DNA of 64,000 nucleotides from positions 310,001-374,000 of the forward strand of contig NZ_QDKG01000001.1 of the NCBI RefSeq assembly GCF_003076635.1, read 5' to 3'. The notes below the pieces were generated by a model. That model was given only the letters and a program-made list of their open reading frames with translations, searched no databases and was not told the DNA's origin. Numbering within the stretch: the stretch's first letter is position 1; the number at the start of each line of letters is the position of its first letter. The position numbers and the translations under genes were made by a program. Positions 8,201-15,491 of the stretch are shown one piece after another. The stretch comes from Sphingobacterium corticibacter. Lineage in GTDB: Bacteria > Bacteroidota > Bacteroidia > Sphingobacteriales > Sphingobacteriaceae.

Positions 8201-8406
8201 AAGTACCCTTGAAAGAAAATTTTGCACGCCATCAGATCTCGTCTTTACGTATTTATGCGCAAGCCACTAACCTTTTTACGGTCACCAGATATACCGGCTC
8301 AGATCCAGAAATATCTATAAACGGTAATTCAATAAACTCCGGGAAAGATCAGAATGTGCCTGCAAATGCACAAGTTTTTAGTGCTGGGATTAACATTGGT
8401 TTTTAA
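5209..8406 (+). CDS. SusC/RagA-family TonB-dependent outer membrane receptor
   Basis: The 1065-aa outer-membrane transporter imports oligomeric nutrients with its SusD lid, powered by TonB. A signal peptide spans residues 1-25. A CarboxypepD-regulatory-like domain follows (about 36-110, including IPIAGASIQLEGV-type repeat units and TDKDGSFRF). Then comes the SusC signature DDVVVTGYA at 115-123, the plug with IRGINS and LIIVDGV, and DVLKDASASAIYGSRAANGV at its end. The remainder is a 22-strand barrel ending in Phe. The SusD partner starts 17 bp downstream. No N-terminal signalling domain is present, so regulation is probably not by a trans-envelope anti-sigma factor. Confidence 0.93.
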   Translation: MQPSPTFPIRFIISLYLVIPLIGYGQIDTKPIINATIYGRIIDSIDSVPIAGASIQLEGVTHTVVTDKDGSFRFVTGQQLPATVFIKSIGYEVRTVVISHVPFDIALQPLLNQFDDVVVTGYAAQSRRLYTGAASQIKSEALENRPAQSFDQLLGGQAAGVNIVQPSGALNATPVFRIRGINSITSSVYPLIIVDGVTVFTGSAGGDVGNNPLANINPEDIESMDVLKDASASAIYGSRAANGVLIITTKKGKLGTPSAGYNNWLSISRPFNLPPVLGVYDYIKLKNEARLNAGLSPGFVLGTDTQGNIIQTDWYNVAYQTAVSQNHHLYLSGAAPRTSYYASANFTDQNGIVRTNKFQQKGIRFNIDHQLHSRVNIGLSTGYTISQNEGPDTGAIGPNTIASSSGTDVNAQYIGDQPLARLTYILPPNVPIYLPNGDYNINQTNGNIGYGANDPALGVFNAYNLQTLLDHDTNKSASNSLLGSIYAEVEIFKSLKFRTLYGLNDLRVENTNFRNPMSGDGFATNGLASNNATRYQRANWTNTLIFTETFQADHHLNVLLGHEYIKTDIAGWGATRTGMSDPSFTSFQGGWLNIVPANNIQTENAIISYFTNINYAYKSKYLISINARRDGLSALADGNKWGNFGGGALGWNISEERFFKESTLSQSLNALKVRASYGVVGNSSLNDYAALSIYDASTYAGSPTLRFAQAGNPDLQWESSKKFNVGFDLGFLNNRVLVTGEYYRNNVDNLILSAPQASSLGIPGNAVTANVGSLYNQGFEFTIQANILQKGVFRWSANANLSTLKNRVTSLGDGGDIYPTSLSTFGIQNMTREGYSVGSIFAVQTDGVNPDNGNRIFINRNDERVQYDALNRSFSYLDGSVAPQIDNYGDGRIVGNSLPSYYGGINSNMYYKNFDLLVGIIFSGGNKLHNGTKATLSDQRYFNNGTFILDRWTAPGQITDVPKVVWGDSFSNGFSSSISSNVEDGSFAKLKNVAIGYQVPLKENFARHQISSLRIYAQATNLFTVTRYTGSDPEISINGNSINSGKDQNVPANAQVFSAGINIGF

Positions 8407-8423
8407 TCATAAACGCAAGCATT

Positions 8424-9887
8424 ATGAATAGTATACATACTAGAAATAGAGTTAGATTAGCAAGAATAGCATCACACATGTGGATAATTGTACTATTCAC
8501 GGCCTGTCAAAGTGAGCCACTTGACTTAGCTCCGCTAACCAGTATACCAGAAGCAGAGGCCTACAATACTCCCGAAAAAATACTGGCACAAGTCAATGGA
8601 TTGTATGGTCAGCTCGGGAGCCCTCTATACTTTGGTGGCCAAGGTATACTTTTTAACGAGCAGCGAGGCGATGAGTTTAGCCAGAATGATGGAAATAACG
8701 AAACTGGGGCTAATGTGTGGAATCAGAGTATTACATCGTCAGGTTTTTTTGTAAATGCTGTGTGGGAAGCGGCCTACCAAATGATCAATTCAGCTAACAT
8801 ACTGCTAGATCGGCTGGCAGCACAGACCTTCCTTCCTGCGGAATTACGCGACGCGTATGCCGCTGAGGCGCGGTTTATTCGAGCGTTTGCTTATTTTGGG
8901 TTGGTGCAAACTTACGCACGACCGTTTAACCAAAATCCGGATTATTTGGCTTTGCCGCTGCGATTAACTCCTAATTTATCTGGAGGAAACAACCAGTTGG
9001 CGTTTAGTACCGTTCGCGAGGTGTACGATCAAATATTGTTGGATCTAGATGCGGCGGAAGAAGATTTGCCAATCACCTATTCTACTGCATTATTAAGCGT
9101 GTCAAGAGCGCATAAGGCGACCGCAATTGCGTTAAAAACGCGCGTATACCTCACACAATCTAATTATAATAAGGTTATAGAAGAAGCCGTAAAGTTAGTG
9201 CCCACTTCGCCGCCTTTCCAATATCAAGCATTAAATTCGACTCATTCTTTAGAGCCATCAATAGCAACCGTTTTTTCTGGCTCTTATAGCGGTGCAGAGG
9301 CGATTTTTTCCATACCTTTTATCATTACTACAGAAGCACCTTCACAGCAAAGTGCTTTGGCATACAATTATCTATCACCTGTTACATACCTAAATACCGC
9401 TGGTATTGTAGCACATGAAGTTTTTGCTACTAATTCGGTTGATGCACGTCGAAATCTCGTTATCAGTAATGCTGCTGGACAACGTTTGCTCAATAAATTC
9501 CCGAATAATATAGCCCCTTTTATGGATTATGTACCATTGATACGTTATGCCGAAGTGTTATTAAACTATGCAGAAGCGGCCGCTCAATTGAATCAACTCA
9601 GTAGAGCGAAGATACTTTTGGAGGCGGTGAGACATCGATCAGATCCGAATTTTGTCTTCGGAGCGCCAGCAGAAAGCCAAGCAGGATTAGTGCAACTTAT
9701 TTTCACGGAAAAACGGATCGAATTGCTCGGTGAAGGCTTTCGTTCTTGGGAGCTATTCAGAACGGTGCAGCCGCTCCCTGCCAAAATAGGCAATGCGGGT
9801 GTAGCTCCAAGAATATTACCTACAGATGCCAACTACGTGTGGCCTATTCCCAGTGGGGAAATCGCCTACAATCCATTAGCGAGATAA
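8424..9887 (+). CDS. SusD/RagB-family nutrient-binding lipoprotein
   Basis: The 487-aa lipoprotein forms the surface lid of the SusC barrel. The lipobox LFTAC places the acylated Cys at about residue 28, followed by the acidic SEPLDLAP export/linker segment. A SusD N-terminal domain with TPR-like helices follows (AEARFIRAFAYFGLVQTYARPF). The C-terminal half carries LIRYAEVLLNYAEAAAQL and IFTEKRIELLGEGFRSWELFR, both standard SusD signatures. The gene lies 17 bp after SusC. The ligand cannot be read from sequence; the adjacent amino-acid permease suggests peptides or amino-acid conjugates. Confidence 0.92.
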   Translation: MNSIHTRNRVRLARIASHMWIIVLFTACQSEPLDLAPLTSIPEAEAYNTPEKILAQVNGLYGQLGSPLYFGGQGILFNEQRGDEFSQNDGNNETGANVWNQSITSSGFFVNAVWEAAYQMINSANILLDRLAAQTFLPAELRDAYAAEARFIRAFAYFGLVQTYARPFNQNPDYLALPLRLTPNLSGGNNQLAFSTVREVYDQILLDLDAAEEDLPITYSTALLSVSRAHKATAIALKTRVYLTQSNYNKVIEEAVKLVPTSPPFQYQALNSTHSLEPSIATVFSGSYSGAEAIFSIPFIITTEAPSQQSALAYNYLSPVTYLNTAGIVAHEVFATNSVDARRNLVISNAAGQRLLNKFPNNIAPFMDYVPLIRYAEVLLNYAEAAAQLNQLSRAKILLEAVRHRSDPNFVFGAPAESQAGLVQLIFTEKRIELLGEGFRSWELFRTVQPLPAKIGNAGVAPRILPTDANYVWPIPSGEIAYNPLAR

Positions 9888-10019
9888 TAGAAAATTTCGT
9901 GTTAAATAAAATATATCTTGCTGATGGTTGCAATCACATAACAGATTTGTTTCCGATTAAAAGGTTCACTTAGGATCGTTGACAGTAATAGAAATTAGCC
10001 TATAAAAACATCTTAACGT

Positions 10020-11426
10020 ATGCAAGAATCATCTTTAAAGAAAGAAATTCGATTAATAGACGCGATATCCATTGTAGTGGGCAGCATGGTTGGATCCGGT
10101 ATTTTTATAGTCGGTGCTGACATCGTGCGACAGATTGGTTCGGCTGGCGGATTTATCGGTGTGTGGGTGTTAGGTGGAGTAATTACATTGATTGCTGCAT
10201 TGAGCTATGGAGAGCTTGGTGCCATGTTTCCCAAGGCTGGCGGACAGTATGTGTATTTGAAGGAAGCTTATAATCCTCTTGTTGCCTTTTTATACGGTTG
10301 GAGCCTATTCGCGGTCATTCAAACGGGTACCATGGCCGCAGTTGGTGTTTCTTTTTTTAAGTTTTTAGCCTATTTTTTACCGCAATTTGGCGAAAATATG
10401 GTGTTATTTGGGCTGAGCAACTTTACGATCTCAGCAGCACAACTTGCTGCTGTTTGTTTGATTTTTATACTCACTTATGTGAATACCAAGGGTATTAAAA
10501 GTGGAAAAACTATTCAGACTTTATTCACTATTACAAAAGTATTGAGTATCGGTGGGTTGATTGTTTTTGGATTCATTTCTTTCGAATCATCTCTATGGGA
10601 AATGAATTGGTCGTCGATTTGGCAATTTCAAAAAATACTTCCTGATGGTGAGATTGAGTTATATCAATCATTACCCGACCTTGGCGGAGGAATAGCGGCA
10701 GCACTTGTCGGAGCTATCATGAGTTATGAAGCTTGGAACAATGTCACTTTTGTAGCTGGAGAAATTCAAAATCCGAAGAAAAATATCGTATTAAGCTTGC
10801 TAATAGGTGTATCTATAGTGACACTTATTTATGTCTTGCTGAATTTGATGTTTACAGCTGTGCTGCCATTAAGCGGAATCGCTTATGCGGATAAGGATCG
10901 TGTAGCCATTGCCGTGTCACAAAATGTTTTTGGAGAGTTAGGCACAGGTATTATCGCGATACTGATAATGGTTGCTACATTTGGGTGCAATAACGGTCTG
11001 ATCATTTCGGGCGCAAGAGTGTATTACACAATGGCTCAAGATCAATTGTTTTTTAAATCCTCTGCTCAACTAAATAAGTACGCTGTGCCCTCTTATGCCT
11101 TGTGGTATCAGGCTATAATGGCGTCACTTCTTTGCTTGAGCGGTGGTTATGGGGACTTACTAGACATGATTACTTTTGTCGCTGTGTTATTTTACGTTAT
11201 CACGATTGTGGGTATTTATGTATTACGCGTTCGAAGACCCAATTTACCGCGGCCATATCGTACTATCGGCTATCCGATTTTGCCTTCACTGTATATTCTG
11301 ATGGGATTAGCATTCTGTATATTGCTCATCATATATAAGCCTGATTTTACTTGGCCAGGTTTGTTGATTGCATTGGCAGGAATACCGATCTATTTTCTGC
11401 TACAGCACAAGTACAAGCGACGCTAA
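10020..11426 (+). CDS. APC-superfamily amino acid permease
   Basis: The 468-aa inner-membrane protein has about 12 transmembrane helices. TM1 contains VVGSMVGSGIFIVGADI, the unwound substrate-binding segment of APC (amino acid-polyamine-organocation) transporters. TM2/3 has ELGAMFPKAGGQYVYLKEAY, the conserved FPxxGGxYVY loop. The C-terminus ends in basic residues (LLQHKYKRR). It lies 132 bp after SusD on the same strand with no clear terminator between, so it may complete an uptake route: SusCD across the outer membrane, permease across the inner membrane. Substrate is unassigned. Confidence 0.88.
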   Translation: MQESSLKKEIRLIDAISIVVGSMVGSGIFIVGADIVRQIGSAGGFIGVWVLGGVITLIAALSYGELGAMFPKAGGQYVYLKEAYNPLVAFLYGWSLFAVIQTGTMAAVGVSFFKFLAYFLPQFGENMVLFGLSNFTISAAQLAAVCLIFILTYVNTKGIKSGKTIQTLFTITKVLSIGGLIVFGFISFESSLWEMNWSSIWQFQKILPDGEIELYQSLPDLGGGIAAALVGAIMSYEAWNNVTFVAGEIQNPKKNIVLSLLIGVSIVTLIYVLLNLMFTAVLPLSGIAYADKDRVAIAVSQNVFGELGTGIIAILIMVATFGCNNGLIISGARVYYTMAQDQLFFKSSAQLNKYAVPSYALWYQAIMASLLCLSGGYGDLLDMITFVAVLFYVITIVGIYVLRVRRPNLPRPYRTIGYPILPSLYILMGLAFCILLIIYKPDFTWPGLLIALAGIPIYFLLQHKYKRR

Positions 11427-11578
11427 TGAAAGTACAAGTGCACAAATATTAAGATTTAAATTTCTTGACAATAAGGCGCTAGCGATAGTGAAACTGTCTA
11501 CGATCATAACAACAATTAGCGGAGAGTATAATGACTAGTTAGTATCAACTACGCTAGTACAATTCAGTACTAATCACA

Positions 11579-11986
11579 TTAATTCAATAATTCTTGGCCA
11601 TGATTCCGAAGATACATAGCATGTAAGCCCATCTCTTGGTTAGTAGATACCGCCACAGAGAATGATTGATCTGGCGCTTCAAACATGTACATATCACCAA
11701 TCTTACCGGATAGTTTATAGCGTTCGGCATAGAATTTAGCCACGTCTAATGCAATATTTGTCTCTTGCATATTAAACATTAAAATGCATGAGCTTAGCGC
11801 TCCATCTTGAAATGCATACAGCAGTTCTTTTACTTTTGTGCTCTGGCCTGCATATAAAATTCCAGCCGCACTCTCCCTTAACAAACCTCTAGTTTCAAAA
11901 GATTTGATCTGATATTTTTTAAGACCAAAGCCTACAAGGGGTTCCATGATGTCATGGAAGTTTTGCTCAACCGCTGTTTTTCCCAT
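11579..11986 (-). CDS. Hypothetical protein, 135 aa
   Basis: No family is recognised. The protein is soluble, without signal peptide or membrane segment, and mixed alpha/beta. The second half (KIGDMYMFEAPDQSFSVAVSTNQEMGLHAMYLR) reads like alternating beta-strands. It stands alone between the permease (plus) and the SMR gene (plus), on the opposite strand. Codon usage looks like the neighbours and there is no overlapping competitor, so it is probably real. Upstream there is a 14-bp perfect palindrome at 12128-12141. Confidence 0.6.
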   Translation of the reverse strand: MGKTAVEQNFHDIMEPLVGFGLKKYQIKSFETRGLLRESAAGILYAGQSTKVKELLYAFQDGALSSCILMFNMQETNIALDVAKFYAERYKLSGKIGDMYMFEAPDQSFSVAVSTNQEMGLHAMYLRNHGQELLN

Positions 11987-12468
11987 AATCTAATAATTAT
12001 AAATATTGTATAAATTGCTTTGATTCAGTGCTGGTATTTTTTGTTTTGTCGCTGATCGTTTACGTGTTGATTACTAGCAATAGCCAAATGCGACAAAATG
12101 GAATTTGGAGTACCTATAATTTCAATTGTACTTCGAAGTACGCTCAGCGAATGTTGTGTGATTAGAAACCTTAAAAATTTAATACTGCCTCAGTTTGCAT
12201 AGCAAATGAAGGTATTTTACTTGTGTATATGAATTTATTTTTTCAAAAAGGTTTAATCTTCTGTGTAAAAAAAATTACGATTCTGTGCAATAACCATTGC
12301 AAATAACGTTTCTGCTACCCCAGACTTAACACGATGATTGTAACATTTTACAGTGCGTTATAATTCGGAACTTACGCTTCAGCCGGAAAGCTATCCACTT
12401 CAGTCATTTTGAAGGAGTACAACAAAGGACAATTGTCGATTATTGTGGACATATTTAAAAGATAGGTT
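11987..12468. other. 482-bp intergenic region with palindrome, no gene
   Basis: No ORF is supported here. A perfect 14-bp palindrome (GTACTTCGAAGTAC) occupies 12128-12141, and a smaller inverted repeat (TTTGC-ata-GCAAA) lies at 12194-12206. The last 170 bases before sugE contain short complementary pieces. I could not fit them to the guanidine-I, -II or -III riboswitch cores, which would otherwise be expected near a SugE/Gdx gene. Confidence 0.5.
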
Positions 12469-12786
12469 ATGAATTGGTTAGCATTAGTTTTTGCAGGGCT
12501 ATTCGAGATTGGATGGCCAATCGGTTTGAAAATGGCTCAAAATCCCGGAGTTAACAAATATCCTTGGATTTTCTTGGCTGTGTTCTCTATGGCGGTGAGT
12601 GGCACACTACTCTTTATAGCCCAGAAGACGATTCCTATCGGTACAGCTTATGCAGTATGGACAGGGATCGGTGCTGTAGGAACGTTGATCGTGGGTATTC
12701 TTTTCTTTGGAGATTCAGCGAATGTAGCCCGCATGTTGTCGGCGTTATTTATTGTCGCTGGTATAATTGGATTGAAACTGTTTTAG
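12469..12786 (+). CDS. sugE: SMR-family exporter, SugE/Gdx type
   Basis: The 105-aa protein has four transmembrane helices and belongs to the small multidrug resistance family. The conserved membrane Glu is in FAGLFEIGWPIGLKMAQ (residue 13), and the GTAYAVWTGIGAVGT block in TM3 is the family signature. The GWPIGLKMA pattern and overall sequence favour the SugE/Gdx subtype (guanidinium/proton antiport) over EmrE-like multidrug exporters. It works as an antiparallel dimer. It is monocistronic, with a terminator 28 bp after the stop. Confidence 0.9.
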   Translation: MNWLALVFAGLFEIGWPIGLKMAQNPGVNKYPWIFLAVFSMAVSGTLLFIAQKTIPIGTAYAVWTGIGAVGTLIVGILFFGDSANVARMLSALFIVAGIIGLKLF

Positions 12787-12813
12787 CAGATAGTTTATAG
12801 AGTAAATAGAAAG

Positions 12814-12845
12814 CAAAAGGCTCATCGATCGTGATGAGCCTTTTG
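12814..12845. terminator. Bidirectional terminator between sugE and DUF3823 gene
   Basis: A perfect 13-bp stem (arms 12814-12826 and 12833-12845, loop of 6) has AAAA/TTTT flanks within the arms. It sits between convergent genes and can serve both sugE and the SusC-SusD-DUF3823 operon. Confidence 0.85.
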
Positions 12846-12912
12846 AATTTAACCTGTGGATTGATAATCTATAAAAAACTATACCCCCTAGTCATAGCGG
12901 GTAGCAGCAAGG

Positions 12913-13590
12913 TTATCGCAGTTTTACAACTTGTGAGTAAATAGATTGGTCTTTACCAGCTGCCCGCAGTCCAATTCTAGCATATAGTGCTCTGCCATTT
13001 TTGAAATCGGCATTCTCCGTCAAGTCTACTAATTCGGTGGTAAGAACGCCCGTGTCTATATCTCTCAGGTCTCGGCGGACCGTGTAAGATACATCGTCCA
13101 CAAATGAGGTTCGTCCCACGACAATGGTGGCATAATCGATATCCCATCCCTGCGTTACTTCGTTAGCCTGAAAGCTTGCCGATAAGCTAGTTCCATTGAG
13201 TGCTAGCGAAACGTTGGACAAGGTAAATAACGGTGTAACGTTAATATCCACATCGGTCATTCCTTGAAGACGAACGACGGTCGTATCCCGATCGTTCACC
13301 CAGGGGCCATTGTTATTTCTCGTCACGAGTTTATATTCTCCATCAAATATTTTGATTTCGAAAGTTCCGTCTTGTGTAACGTATACAGGAACTGGGTTTG
13401 TTAACTCATAACCGTCCTGAAATAGCTGCAATTGTACAGCTTCGCCTGTGCCTCGTACGCCAACTGCTTCACCATTATAGACCACGCGCCCGCGAATGGT
13501 TGATTCAGGTTCGTCGCGATTATCCAACCCACAACTAACGATTGTTAGTGCAGTAAGGATGGGTAGTATATATAATATTTTTTTCATCAT
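12913..13590 (-). CDS. DUF3823 lipoprotein of SusCD locus 2
   Basis: The 225-aa lipoprotein has a lipobox TIVSC with Cys at residue 20. The N-terminal mature part (about 30-110) is a carboxypeptidase-regulatory-like beta-sandwich (STIRGRVVYNGEAV, then TQDGTFEIKIFDGEYKLV), as in DUF3823. A second Ig-like half follows. These proteins commonly accompany SusCD pairs and probably sit at the cell surface to bind the same ligand. It is the last gene of the operon, 16 bp after SusD. Confidence 0.85.
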   Translation of the reverse strand: MMKKILYILPILTALTIVSCGLDNRDEPESTIRGRVVYNGEAVGVRGTGEAVQLQLFQDGYELTNPVPVYVTQDGTFEIKIFDGEYKLVTRNNNGPWVNDRDTTVVRLQGMTDVDINVTPLFTLSNVSLALNGTSLSASFQANEVTQGWDIDYATIVVGRTSFVDDVSYTVRRDLRDIDTGVLTTELVDLTENADFKNGRALYARIGLRAAGKDQSIYSQVVKLR

Positions 13591-13606
13591 AATTCAAATT
13601 AATAGA

Positions 13607-15457
13607 CTACTGAAAAGGGTTTAGTACAATTTTTGGATTCGCATTCTGCCAACCCAAATCAATGAAATTATAGTAGTTGCGCAATTCGAAAAATCTTGGA
13701 TGTAGCGAATTGCTGAAAGTAAGGCGATCAAATACGAATTTTCCATCATTTGGTGTGCCCGGCGCGACTACAAGGTAGGGGAACAATGCCCAATGCTGAG
13801 CGTTAGGACTATTCACTACGCCATTCCAGATAATGTGTGCTCGGCGGAAACGCTTCAAATCCCAATAACGATGGTTTTCGAAAGCAAATTCAACACGTCT
13901 TTCTTGGATAATGTCATCAACGGTTATCGAGGCCAAAGGTTGAATTCCTGCACGACTGCGAATTTGATTGATATAACCTAATGCGATACTTTGCTGGCCT
14001 AGTTCCATAGCAGCTTCGGCAGCAATTAGTACAGCTTCCGCGAAGCGGAATCTAGGAAACCACATATCACTATTGCGCCCACGAGTGGAAGCGCCAGGCG
14101 TCTCATCCAAAAACTTGCGGAAAAAGAATCCGCTTTTATTGATAAACTGTTCGTTCGAACGGTTTGGGCCATTGGCAGATGTAATGACTCGGCCAGCATT
14201 ATCTCTTTCTCCCGGTGTGCTGGTTACCGTTTGCCAAGTGCCATTATTCCAGACTTTGTGCCCCGCTTGAACTTCGACGGCAGTACCCCGAAATAAGGCA
14301 TTTGGTAAGATTACCGAACCGCCTAAACGCGCATCTTTATTGGCAAAAGCATCCAATGGATCATCGTAAAAAATAAAATTTCCTTGATCATCTCTGATTT
14401 TGATATCTCCATTACGATCATCCACATATTCGAAATCTTCTACCAGATTTAAGATAGGTCCTGCTGCGGCACGATCAATATCTTCGGCATGAGATCCGGG
14501 GATATTCATGGTCGTAAAATTAACCTGCTGCCCTTCGCCAGGATAGCCGTGATCTCGCGCCCAAATTACTTCTGTATTATTGGTTTTGACACTAAGTGCC
14601 TCATAGAAATTACGCTCTAGATCATCGGGCTTCGTCAATTGTAAGCTATAAGGACTCGTATTGATAACTTCTTGTGCGGCTTGCAGTGCCTTTTCGTAAT
14701 AGGCATTCGCTAAGTTTGCAGCTATACCTACTTCGCCACCTGGCGTACGGATTGGGCTTGTCATTTTGTTGTTGTAGTTCGCTAGCGAGCCGGCATATAT
14801 AGCTGATCTGGCTTTCAACATCAATGCTACCCAGCGATTGGCGCGCGCCGCATTGGTATTGGTGCTTGCAGGAAGCATGAGCGATGCTGCTTCACATTCG
14901 GCAATAATATAATCGTACATTTCGGCTTCCGTAGCGCGCGGATATTGTAATGAGCCCACATCCATACCGCTGATGTATTCAAATACTTCATCGCCAACAA
15001 TAGGCATTCCTCCAAGTCCGCGGCACATATTGAAATAGGTCCATGCTCGTAGGAATCTCACCTCACCTTCGTACTCTTGTTTTTCGGTATCATTCAACAC
15101 GGTTGATTCGCGCAGGCCTTTCAGGAATTGATTGAAGTTGCGTATCAATTCATAATTGGATACGCGCCAATGCTCATTGCCGAAGTTTTGCATATTGTCT
15201 GGACCTTGATCGGATTTTCCCGCTTCGTCCAACACTGTAAACGAGTACCAATCACCGATATGCTGTCCCCAAGTTACTCGGCCATAAAAATTGGCCAAGA
15301 CGGATCGTATCATTACTTTGTCACCAAAGATCTGATCGTCCGTAAGAATTTGATCGGGTTGTCTTTCTAGAAAATCTGAGCAACTTTGCAGATATGTCAT
15401 ACTACAGAAGAGTAATATTATCTTGAAAATTGATATAGATGTAGTTTTCATATTCAT
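13607..15457 (-). CDS. SusD/RagB-family lipoprotein, locus 2
   Basis: The 616-aa protein is longer than the first SusD in the window. The lipobox LQSC gives Cys at residue 26, followed by SDFLERQPDQILTDDQIF. The N-terminal domain shows GEVRFLRAWTYFNMCRGLGGMPI and the C-terminal part RFAEAVLIAAEAAMELG and IIQERRVEFAFENHRYWDLKRFR. These are standard SusD landmarks, and the ERRVEF/RYWDLKR pair is the C-terminal signature. It sits 34 bp after SusC and 16 bp before the DUF3823 gene, so all three are co-transcribed. The ligand is unknown. Confidence 0.92.
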   Translation of the reverse strand: MNMKTTSISIFKIILLFCSMTYLQSCSDFLERQPDQILTDDQIFGDKVMIRSVLANFYGRVTWGQHIGDWYSFTVLDEAGKSDQGPDNMQNFGNEHWRVSNYELIRNFNQFLKGLRESTVLNDTEKQEYEGEVRFLRAWTYFNMCRGLGGMPIVGDEVFEYISGMDVGSLQYPRATEAEMYDYIIAECEAASLMLPASTNTNAARANRWVALMLKARSAIYAGSLANYNNKMTSPIRTPGGEVGIAANLANAYYEKALQAAQEVINTSPYSLQLTKPDDLERNFYEALSVKTNNTEVIWARDHGYPGEGQQVNFTTMNIPGSHAEDIDRAAAGPILNLVEDFEYVDDRNGDIKIRDDQGNFIFYDDPLDAFANKDARLGGSVILPNALFRGTAVEVQAGHKVWNNGTWQTVTSTPGERDNAGRVITSANGPNRSNEQFINKSGFFFRKFLDETPGASTRGRNSDMWFPRFRFAEAVLIAAEAAMELGQQSIALGYINQIRSRAGIQPLASITVDDIIQERRVEFAFENHRYWDLKRFRRAHIIWNGVVNSPNAQHWALFPYLVVAPGTPNDGKFVFDRLTFSNSLHPRFFELRNYYNFIDLGWQNANPKIVLNPFQ

Positions 15458-15491
15458 TTCTTTTTATGCTAATACTAATTATGCCAACACC

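Noticed and set aside
12300..12468. Guanidine riboswitch upstream of sugE
   Set aside because: No match to the conserved cores I know; kept only as a question in the findings.
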